NCBI GenBank assembly: GCA_012934845.2
Contig: WNNJ02000671.1
Location: forward strand, 1-64,000
DNA length: 64,000 nt
Reading direction: 5' to 3'
DNA from: Pomphorhynchus laevis
Lineage: Eukaryota; Acanthocephala; Palaeacanthocephala; Echinorhynchida; Pomphorhynchidae
This document shows positions 23,501 to 35,500 of this stretch, in pieces. The notes beneath the pieces were generated by a model. The model was not told the origin of the DNA. It saw only the letters and a list, made by a program, of their open reading frames with translations, and made no database searches. Both the position numbers and the translations under genes were made by a program. Positions within the stretch are counted from its first letter, which is position 1. The number at the start of each line of letters is the position of its first letter.

Positions 23501-26500
23501 CGAAGCCGAGGCGTCGAGGTAGGATCCACATAATTTTGGATTTATCAGGATTCAGAGAAAGGCGAAGGGAAGAAAGATGATTGGAAATTGAGACAAGACA
23601 GTCGGAAGCAGAAACACTAAGATCGCGAATACGATAAACAGGTGCATGAGCATAGATGAGAATGTCACCAGCATATTGCATAACATGGAAGTTAAATTTA
23701 TGAGAATTCGAAGACAAATCACCAAGAAGAAGAGAGAAAAGTATAGGGCCTAATACGGAGCCTTGCGGAACACCGGACGGAATGGACGAAGGATGGGAGA
23801 GAGAAGAGTTAGAATATACGCGAAATGTACGGTTTGATAGATATGAAGAAAACCATGATACAGTGGGTAAAGAGAAGCCATAATCATGACGAAGGCGATG
23901 GAGAAGAATCGAGTGATCGACGATGTCAAAAGCAGACGATAGATCAAGAGAAACTATGACACTACATAATTTATGATCGCGCGATATGAGTAAGTCGTTA
24001 TAAACTTTAAGACATGCAATTTCGGTAGAGTAATTAGAGCGAAAAGCGGCTTGGAAGGGAGGAAATAAGTTAGAGGAATAGAGATATGTATTAACTTGCT
24101 TAAGAACGAGACGCTCAAGGAGTTTAGAGAGGGTTGGGAGAAGTGAGATTGGACGGTACGAAGATGGTAGTGAAGAGTCGAGAGATTGCTTTTTGATGAT
24201 AGGACGAACAGTGGCGCATTTCCAGATGGAAGGAAATGTACAGCTACGGATGGACGAGTTGAACAATGTGGTTAGGAAGGGTAAGATAAAAGTGCAGATA
24301 TTTTTAAGTAAGTGAGTGGGAATTGGGTCAGAAGGAGATGTTTTATTAGGTAATGACAGCAGAACCGAAGAAACTTCATCAGACGAAACGGGAAGAAGGT
24401 GGAATAGTTCTGGGAGGGAAGTATTTAAAGATAAGAGTGGGTACAAGGGGGCTATGGGTAGTAGGGAAAGTAAATTAGATAGCTTAGTTTGTAGATAAGA
24501 AGAAAATTCATCAGGATTTATATTACAAGGGGTAGATGATCGTGAAAGAATTGAGTTTAAGATTTTCCAATTAGATTTCGAGTTGGAAGATGACTCGAGT
24601 TGATTTCGCCAAAAGAGAGTACGTTTAGTACGTATAAGAATGAGATGTGAACGGCGTTGAGAAAAGTAGGAATCACGAAGATTTGGAGGGAGTGAGTTGG
24701 GTGAACGTTTAAGAAAGCGTTTATACATACGAAAAGAGTGACGGAGTCGACGCTTAGAAAGACTACAGTCAGAATCGAACCAGGGAGCATGGCGCAAGCG
24801 CTGGGAACGTCGAAGTCGACTAGGTAGAAGGTTATTGAGGATCGACGTAAGTTCAGAATCAAACAGAATGCAGAGATCATCGGGAGAGAGATAGTTAAGA
24901 GGAAGTGAAAAGAGTGAATAATTGAGTAAGGCTGTGCAGAGAATAGGGATATCGAGAAGCTTCCAGGGTCGACTTGGTGTAGATAATGGTAAAGGCGGAG
25001 AAGGAGGATGGGGACGAGTAAGAGTAAGAGTGACAAGGAAATGATCGGACAAACCAGGATCAGTAATTGACAAGGAGGTATAGTCATTGAAGCAGTTAGG
25101 AACAGCAATGATGTCGAGAGCACCGCCGAGAATATGAGTTGGGCTTGTTGAAAGTAATTTATAGTTAAAATCAGAAAAAAGATTAGTTAAAGTGATAGAG
25201 TCAGAGTCAGACGGGCGATCAAGACGAATGTTAAAGTCACCGAGAACAAAAGAAGGAGTATAAGACAATGAACAGTGAGACATTAGATCTGCAAGGTCGT
25301 TAAAGAAGATACGTGATGGGGCAACTGAACCTGGACGGTATACAATCACAAGTTCCAGAGGGAAAGGCGTTGATAATCTGCATATGAGTAATTCGAACGA
25401 GGTGTAACGGATGTTAACGTTGATTTTACGTAAAGACATTGGGTGACGAGCAATGGCAACAATACCGCCATGGTTAGACGCAGTAGATGTATGAGATGTA
25501 ATTTGACGAGCTGATTCAATTAGAGAACAACCAGAGCGACATAGACGACGAATAGCAAGATCGTCGGAGTCATAGTGCCAGGATTCGGTAATGCAGAGAA
25601 TATCGATAGATAATTGATCGAAGATATCGAGAAGCATATCAGCTTTATGAAGAATGGAGCGAGTATTGAATAGACTAAGACGAAAAGTATGCTTAGGAGC
25701 GAGATCGACTAGCGAAGAAGACAAGGGGGAGAGATGGGACGCCATCGAATTTTTGGCCTTGTGTGAAGAACGTGAAAATTTCCGTTGATTTTACGTATAG
25801 ATAAGGATGACTCGCCGTTTGTTTCACGTCGATGTTTTTCAATGCGAGCTAAATTGAGCTGGGCAATATCAGAAGGGGAGCGGTCAGGAAAGATACGACA
25901 AGTAGATGAAGTGGTAAGAAGTTTAAAACGTTGGGAGAGTACCGAAGAGGCATGTGAACTATGTCGGAAAACGATTTTTAAGAGTGGAGGACTGAGATGA
26001 TTTGATTTAGTGGATTTGTTTAAACGAATAAAGGATACAGGAGCGATATTATTGAAGAGTGATGGGTTATCATCAGGAAGAATGGTTGCTAGGATAGACC
26101 TGAAAGCAGATACATCATCATCGAGGCGAGATTGTGGAGAAGCAGATTCGGAAAGCTTTAAGTTTGATATGATTATACAGCGATCGCGCGAAGGAAAACG
26201 ATTTCGTGGAAGTGGTGGACGGACAGAGCTGGTTGGAGTCGAGGTAGATGAGCAGATAGAAGTGGAAATGACAGGGGTGCTTGATAAAGAATTAATATTG
26301 GTTGGAGCAAGTGTGACAGGAGCGGGGTGTTGAATCGGTTGATCAGAGATGTGACTGGATATGATTTTAAATGAAGGATGTAACTTATTGGGAAGTGTTA
26401 CGTGGGAGGTAGAGTAAGGAGAATTAAAATAGGTTGGGGCATGAGTGACAGGAATGGAGTGTTGAATTAGTTGATCGGAAATGTTACTGGAAATGATTTT

Positions 26501-29500
26501 GATGGAAGGGTGTAAATTATTGAGAGGTGATACAGGGGGGTCGAGTAAGGAGTTCGTGAGGAGAATAAAGAAGTTTGAGATTTATTTAGATTGGGGGAGG
26601 AATAGGAAAGAGGAGGTACGAGATGAAAAGCTTTGCCGTTAGCATTGTTAGAATGAGAAAGATTAATGGAAGTTTGGTACGTAGTTGAACGAGGAGTGTG
26701 TGAGAGAGTAGGTTCAATAATGGGATTATATGATGCGAAGTCAGGTGTTGATGCGAGGGAAACATCTAAAACAGCATTGGTCTGAGTATAGCCTTTTATT
26801 CGGTTACTTTATAGCATAACTTTGGCTGAAATGGGTTTGCCATAGCACATGCCTCGTCAGCTTGCATGAGGAGGCTCAGATCTTTGAGAAACTATCTTAT
26901 TATACACTATCTTAGATAGTGTATAATAATAGCGTTTACTCGGCTATGGAAAGTGTTCGAATTGATGACTGAAATATTCAATGGGCCCATTCGCGGGAAC
27001 GCTATTTGTCTATATTTTTTAGAGATGAAAAATTAATTATAATAATATAATAATTATAATATAATATTATAATTATTATATTATATTTAAATTAAATTAT
27101 ACCATTATAATATAATGTTATTATCGCATTATACCATTTTATTATCAATTAGAATATCAAAATAATTGTATATTAATTGTATAGCATTTTTTCGGTTACT
27201 TTATAGCAAGAGTAAATCAAAACCAGCACAAAATGTGGATAAATTTAATGCTCCTTCTACAGATGTATCGAATAAAGTAAGTGTCTAAATTAAGCTGCCG
27301 GTATTATCGTTGTTATATAGAAGCAAAATCACATCAAGAATAAACACAAAAACTATACTGAAGATTACGAGGAAATCAAGAAGATCACAAAGGTATTTTT
27401 TAAAGACAGCACCAATTACTAAACTAAATTGAAAATAAAATTGCATTAAATCAAATCATTTAATGGATTTTTTATATATTAATTACAATATATTAGATAC
27501 AATAAAATTGCATTATTCCTTTAATAAACTTAATGGTTATTTTATATATATTAATGATACAATATATAATATGAAATATAAAATGTTTTCATTAACAATA
27601 AATACTATAATATACTATTATATAATGGTATTATATAATGTAATTTAAAATGTGAATTTAAATTATTGTTATCTAATTATTATTATTATTATTATTTATT
27701 GAACCTATCCGTTTCATTAGAACATGAACATCTAATAATTATATGTAATGATATTTAGGACTGCATTCTAAAGAACACTTTACTCTGTGAGATGTGATAA
27801 TAATTTATTTTAAGCAGACGTTTGATTTGGTTAATCGTTATCTTCTACTTAAAAGCTTCATGAGAAAATTCGCGTTGACGGTAAAATTCCTACATTAAAA
27901 AAGGATTTATTTTAACGTGGCAAATGCGTGCCAGCGCACGCTTACATGACCACAACAAAACAAAATGTAAATCAGGTGTCGAGAAGGTGTGAACAGAGAA
28001 GAGGTGTTTGAATGTGATAAAAGAGGAGGCGTGGCGGACGTCGAGAGGGTGTGATTCCAGGCGAGTGAGGCGGCGACGAGGAAGCATCGGAGACCGTAGT
28101 TGTTGGAGTAATTAGGAACGTGGGTAATAGGGTATGACAGGAACGCAGCGATAGCGAGGTGGGGCGAGTGTCGTCTAAGAAAGGAAGAAGGTTGATGAAC
28201 GATGGTGAGTCGACAGCGATGAGACGAAAAGTAACGAGAAGAAGGCGGAATTTGATGCGGATGTGGATGGTGGGCCAGGAGAGTTGGGCAAAATATGTGG
28301 ATGTGTGGTCGAAGCGACGGAGACGAAAGAGCACTCGAACGGCGGAGTTGATTATTCGTTGTAGGGTTAGGATGATGGATTTTGGAGAATTGGCGAAAAG
28401 GCTAAGGCAGTAATCGATTTTAGGGAAAAGAAGCGATGAAAGAAAAGACATACAAGAACGGAAGTCGATAAGGGGGCGAATACGGCGGATTTAACGGATA
28501 ATTAAGTTAGATGAGCGGACCTTGTCACGGACGAAGGGTTTAAGGGAAAGGTGATCATCGAAATGGAAGCCTAAGAAAGTGAGATTGTGGACTATGGGGA
28601 TGATCCATAAGGCAAAATATACAGTGGGAGGAGATATGTTTGGTTTACGGGGGAGGATCCACATTATTTTGGACTTTTCGGGGTTTAGAATGAGATGGAG
28701 ATTGGAGAGACGTTCGTAGATAGAAGAAAGACAGTTGGAGGCAGAAAAGCCGATATCGTGTATGCGATGTGCGGTTGCATGAGCATAGATTAGAATGTAA
28801 TCGGCGTATTGAATGACCTTTAAGGAGTAAGGTTTGATAAACGGAGAGAGATCGCCAAGCAGAAGAGAGAAAAGCAGGGGACCTAGGACTGAACCTTGTG
28901 GGACCCCGCAAAAAATAGGGATGGGATTTAAAGCTGCAGCCACACCGCCACAAAGTATTCTATGATTTTAAGATCATAGTTTTTTTGGCTTATTGTGGGA
29001 GTTTTTTTTGCAGGCCGATCTCTTACGTGTGTTGTTGTTTTTATTTTGTTTCTTACAAAATAAAAACAACATAAAAATTAGATCCACTTACATGTGGATC
29101 TTTGTCGATTGTCGGTGAGGATAAAATGCGTTCACTACGCTTATGATTTTGTGGTCTTGTCAACGTCATTATCTCCGTCACAAACATTCTTAAATGCTTT
29201 ATCCGCTTTTGTCTATAACCAGATCATTGTTAACTATAATAATTCCAAGGTTAAAAATTCCGAAAAATGGACTCTTCTGTAATTGCAATAATTTAAGATA
29301 ACACCTGGAGTTTTTGTAAAATTCAAGGAGGTCGTTTACGAAACAAATATATCGTAAATATGCAAATACGCCAGAAATATGGGTTCGTTATCCTTTGATT
29401 GTGCTCTTAATTTCTTTAAGGTAATGCTGATTACGATTATTCATACGCTTTACCGGTATTATGTTGTGATTTTGCATCATTCAACCTGCGTCATAGATAA

Positions 29501-32500
29501 TCGTCTTGAAGACACTTGTCGTTGTGTCTTCAATGTATTCCTCGAAGGTTGAGGAGACACGCCAACGGTAAACCTATATTTTCGAGCACACTATTTTTAT
29601 TTTACAATCTTGCAGCAATTAGCACGAAGAAATATGAATTGATCCACAATTGTACCTTACTTTAATGTATACTCAACAGCTCCAACGATATACAAGAACG
29701 ACAATGTGGCCGCCGGTTTAAAAATCTCTGGTACACGGATATCAGAATATTTTATCTGTGCACATTCCGTTTCACAAGAGATTCGGCCTTTATGTATGCG
29801 TTTTGTTAGGAGAGAAATTAGAACTCACTTCTATAAGCATTATTTTGTAAATTTCTATCAAGATTGCTTCTATCTAAGATTGACTGAATGAACAAATTAT
29901 TAGATTAGCATCGCTGAGCAATTTTTTATGGAGTACTTGTAATTCTTATTATATGTATCTTCTGTATTTTTATCTGCACAATGCCGATAAGCTGCCACCA
30001 TTTAATAAACTGTTGATCTAACAGCTGTCACAATGCTGTGGCAAAATAAAATTCTCTTATTTAATTTAGAACGAGATTAAAATATGAAGTCATATATTAT
30101 TAAAATTGGTTTGATTAATCATCACTCTAAAGACAACAGAAGTAATATAAGCAAACCAGAGTTAATCTAAGTTAACATAGACTATTTGGCACTGCATATA
30201 AATTTAAAATTAATAATTTAATATTAGGATCTTATATAATTTAGATTTATATAAAGTAAAAAAATTTTAAAGTACAATTTTCATGAATTAATTAATAAAT
30301 AAGATGCATTGTATCTTAATTAGGATTATAAATCAACAGTATGAACTTATATGCTATCAGTTTCGACCCATATTTAAAGTTAATTTTACATCAATTAATA
30401 AAATTGATGTAAAATTGACTTAATGAATAAATTATTAGATTGCACACGTTTTGTGGATCGGTATCTTCCGTATTTTTATCTGAGCAATACTGAAAGCTGA
30501 TATGTCTAATGTGATTAATCATGAATTGATTAATAAATAAGAGGCATTGTATCTTAATTATGATTATAAATCAACAGTATGAACTTATATGCTATCAGTT
30601 TCGACCCATATTTAAAGTTAATTTTACATCAATTAATAAAATTGATGTAAAATTGACTAAATGAATAAATTATAAGATTGCACACGTTTTGTGGATCGGT
30701 ATCTTCCGTATTTTTATCTGAGCAATACTGAGAAGCTGATATGTCTAATGTGATTAATCATGAATTGATTAATAAATAAAATGCATTGTATCTTAATTAA
30801 GATTATAAATCAACAGTATGAACTTATATGCTATCAGTTTCGACCCATATTTAAAGTTAATTTTACATCAATTAATAAAATTGATGTAAAATTGACTAAA
30901 TGAATAAATTATAAGATTGCACACGTTTTGTGGATCGGTATCTTCCGTATTTTTATCTGAGCAATACTGAGAAGCTGATATGTCTAATGTGATTAATCAT
31001 GAATTGATTAATAAATAAGAGGCATTGTATCTTAATTATGATTATAAATCAACAGTATGAACTTATATGCTATCAGTTTCGACCCATATTTAAAGTTAAT
31101 TTTACATCAATTAATAAAATTGATGTAAAATTGACTAAATGAATAAATTATAAGATTGCACACGTTTTGTGGATCGGTATCTTCCGTATTTTTATCTGAG
31201 CAATACTGAGAAGCTGATATGTCTAATGTGATTAATCATGAATTGATTAATAAATAAAATGCATTGTATCTTAATTAAGATTATAAATCAACAGTATGAA
31301 CTTATATGCTATCAGTTTCGACCCATATTTAAAGTTAATTTTACATCAATTAATAAAATTGATATAAAATTGACTAAATGAATAAATTATAAGATTGCAC
31401 ACGTTTTGTGGATCGGTATCTTCCGTATTTTTATCTGAGCAATACTGAGAAGCTGATATGTCTAATGTGATTAATCATGAATTGATTAATAAATAAAATG
31501 CATTGTATCTTAATTAAGATTATAAATCAACAGTATGAACTTATATGCTATCAGTTTCGACCCATATTTAAAGTTAATTTTACATCAATTAATAAAATTG
31601 ATGTAAAATTGACTAAATGAATAAATTATTAGATTGCATACTTTTTGTTTGTGGATTACTTGTAATCCTTTTTGTAGGCCGGAATTTTTTGTATTTTCAT
31701 CTGACCAATGCTGAGATCAATGTGGTAAATTAAAATTGTCTGATTATTAAAATCAGCTTATTTATTAATAATGTAAGGTTTTTGACTACTTAACACATTC
31801 TTTAGTGACAAATTTGTAAATAAGTCTTAAAGTAGCGAAAGTTCTGACATTTTTATCAGCGTTAGATCACATTAGTGGTCTGACACATTAGTATATGTAT
31901 ATCACATTAGATTTGTGTCTATCATGCTACTGAAATATAAGTGGATCCTATTATGAAATATTACAATTATTATATATTAAATAGTTTTAAAAGAACGAAA
32001 AATAAAATCTGATAGAATTACATTCGAATGAAAATAAACATTTGGTTTTCTGGCGAAATCCATTCGATAAAAAGCTCAAGACAATATTTTCTTTAAATTT
32101 TCGACGACGTAGTCGTCCTCATCAGAAACTAAAAATTTTACAAATTGAGACTGTTTATGACGAAAATATTTCCTGGAAGAATTTGAGTAAAAAAATAAGA
32201 TTTTATTTAAAATTTGACTTCCAATTCCAGTGTGTTTTTGACGACGTTGCTAGTTTCTTTTCGTGCGCTAAGAACGGAATTTTCAGAATCCAATTGTCCT
32301 TATTGCCTTCCATTAGGCACGCATTGGCACGTATATGTATCGATTCTTTTATTAGGCGTCGGCTAAGTAGATAATCTCTCTATCACTCCAGCGGCATCTA
32401 AATTAATTGAATGATCTTTGGATATCATGTGAATTAGCAGGGCTGACGAGTGTTTCCCTCTCTTAATTCCTGACTTATGTTGGTATATTCGTTTATTTAG

Positions 32501-35500
32501 ACCTTGTTTTGTCTGTCCGATGTAAGATGAAGGGCAATCCTTGCAAGGGATTTTATATACCACATTTGAATTTGTTTGAAGGGGTTTTCGTTTAAATATC
32601 TCTGCTAAAGTAGCGCCTTTTTTCAAACAAAGTATTCCTCGCTTTTTTGTCTGTTGTCCGATTTCTTGATAGAAGCGTCTGTGATTATCGACGTTCGCTA
32701 TTTTCATTTGAACAAAGAGACTGTTTGATTTATTTTTATCGTGCGATACAGGCGACATATCTTAATCATTTCTTAATTTGAGGGATTGCATCATGTATTT
32801 TCGTAAGCGCAGCATTCCACTTGAGCGTAATGTTTAACAACTAATTTTTTTAATTCTTTATCGAGACGGTTTCTCTGCAGTGTTGTGAAGCATCGACGGT
32901 TTGGCAAAATATATACTAACCTAACCTATCTACACAATTCAAGGGAACGTTTTCAAAATATGGACAAACAAATATGCGAAGTAAGGATACGCAGCTACGA
33001 TCACAGTACCTACAAACACAGTCAATCTTTGTCGCTTTTAACTTTAGATGTTTCTTAAAGAACCATCGCGAAATCATAAAAATACCCAAATACCTATAAC
33101 TATTGCAGAATACTAAGAGAGTATCATCATAATCAAATAGTCGTTACAAGCAAGACGTCCACCTTTCTTAAACTTCATTACTTTCAATTTGTATATATTT
33201 AACTCTAGCTGATTACAAGCACAATAGGGGTCACTTTGTAATTCTTCTTTGTATACTGTAAAATCATCCGATCAACGTAGCCCATCAAATATTCTCATAC
33301 AGCTTGGTTGAAGTAACTCATGGATTAGATTAAGGATGTTACCCCCAATGTTTACTTTAAAGGCCAGTTTTTCAAGCAATATTGTTCGATTGACTGATTC
33401 AAATGCATTTTGAAAATCTATGAATATCTATAATTTAAGACAGTGAACGTCTTAAATTGAAACATTCCTTAACCCGCGAGCGCACGTCGCCTAAGACATC
33501 TATAGTTGATCTATTGTTACGAAATCCATATTGTTCTTGTGGAATAAATCCACTTCGAAATGTGATTAAATGTGCAGTCACTACGTGTGTTAGAATTTTT
33601 TTCCAAGTGATTAAGGAGTCTATCCCTCTATATGAGTTCGTAACACATAAAGATCCCGAACATTTGTATAACATCTTGATTATACCGTATTTCCACGATA
33701 TCGGTAGTTTAGCATCTCGAGTAGTCTGTTGAAAAGCAATACCTAGTAATTGGCTAATAATGGAAATATGTACGTATATGTTCCGTACATAGACCGTCTG
33801 ACCCTGCCGAATTTTTGTTTTTCATATTGCCTAATGCTTTTAGTATTTATTATGTGTTGAAGGAATGATTGATAAGATCTAAATTATCAAAACCTGCTCG
33901 ATATAGTGTAGACCTATCTTTGTCACCGAACCTGACGCTTGACAAAACACATCGGAAAGATGCTTTGGAATTCCAGCTTTATTTGAAAAATTTCAATGTA
34001 TCAGTAACCATGGCGCTTTATCGGCCTTGTCCAGGAGTATATCCTCAGCTTTACGCAGGCTTATGTTCTTAAAGTCGGAAAGAATTTGACAGCACAATCT
34101 ACGATAACGAACGTACTTTTCACGCAATTCTATATTGTTTCTCGACAGTTTACAGAAATTTATAAGTTCTCGTTGAATTTGCATAACCAATTCGGTTTGT
34201 TAGATACCTAGTAAGTTATACCTATTCGTTAGATACCTAGTCGGATAGCACGCATCCAGCAACGACTTAGTCAAGCATGTAAAACTACCAGCTAGATCTC
34301 CTGCTATTAACAATTCATATTAGAAATCGATTCTATCAATATTGAGTCTACTTTTACAGACAATTCGACATGGTTGCATGTGATTGGAGAAAACCTTCAA
34401 AGGTATCTCTTCTCCAAACACACACGATATTGGCTTATGCTTGAGTATAAGTGATCAGACTCGCGCTAATTCAAGATGCATTCTTACAACTGGAATGTTC
34501 GAGAATACCATGTCCAAGCAACTTCATCCATTCATAGATTCGTACGACCATTTCGCTTGAGGTAAAGAGAAATAGAAATATGTAGTTCAAAGTTTTGCGA
34601 TACAAGATATTTCTTTAATAAAGACATTCTATCTAAAATAGTCACACCATACCTAGCTTTAAAATATTTTGCTATTACATTAGGTTTTAAGCTGTGGGTG
34701 AACGGCAGTAGTTTAGGTAGATCATCAATAATTCCCACCGCTTTAAGTGTGGGACTTAAATACAAAGCAATTATTAGTATTTCAGGATAATATAGTACTA
34801 TGGAATAATCAGATTTTCTGATGGCCTACTTATCAAGAGAAGGTTTGATCGCAACTATAATTCCCCTGGAAGGTCGTCCTCTAGTCTTGATTAACGCTCG
34901 AGTATTGAAAGTGTAAAATTCCTCGATCGATATTTTGTCAGTAAGTAATGTTTCTACACGAATAAGGATATCAATATTGTTAAACCATAAATAATAAATA
35001 ATTAAGAATATTATAAATAATATTATAATAATAAATTATTACGTCTCATTCGAATAAATTATATACTCAAGAAATTCAGATATTTAACATTAAAATGTAA
35101 CTTAATATTGTCGTTGTTTATTTTTGAGACGAGATTCCTGAATTCTGTTAGTTGAAGCTTCTTTCAATGTTTTACAAGAACGTCTTCTTGAAGATTTAAC
35201 AATAATCTGCATATCGATCCCTTTACTTGTGATAAAACTAGGTCTTCAAATATTCTTCTGCGTGATATTCGTCTCGTCAGAAATTCTCTAGATTTTAGTT
35301 CATGTAAATCTCTTATCTCCTCCCTTCTTTTCCCACGTATTGATTACTGTCTTAGCCTTCTCGTCTTCTCTTCAAGGTCATTCCTTTAACCTCTGCAGCG
35401 CCTCATTAACACTGCTATGCGCATCCTCTTTCGATTTCGTAAATTTGATCATATCTCTTCATATTTATCAAAACTTGGATGGCTAAGTATTGAACATCGC

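Larger units (their letters stand above)
22765..26790 (-). mobile_element. CR1/L2-group LINE, nearly full length
   Basis: Minus strand, in order: ORF1 (about 25706-26780), ORF2 with APE endonuclease and RT (22836-25745), 3' UTR with a stem-loop at 22790-22806, and a short AT tail. The RT motifs (SYRPISLLPTLSKLLERLV, GVPQGSVLGPILFSLLLGDL) are those of CR1/L2-type LINEs. Two other copies are present, at 27890-28955 (minus) and 35110-35870 (plus). One catalytic residue in ORF2 is changed, so this copy is probably dead despite the long frame. Confidence 0.85.

Noticed and set aside
22853-25123. Short ORFs on either strand overlapping the CR1/L2 ORF2 (for example 23359-23580 +, 24316-24498 +, 24557-25123 -)
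   Set aside because: They are shadows of the 969-codon frame; no independent features.
25785-26333. Two + strand ORFs of 71 and 107 codons
   Set aside because: They are antisense to LINE ORF1, whose minus-strand frame has recognisable content.
30285-31650. CRISPR array
   Set aside because: Units are contiguous ~240-bp repeats with no spacers, in animal DNA.
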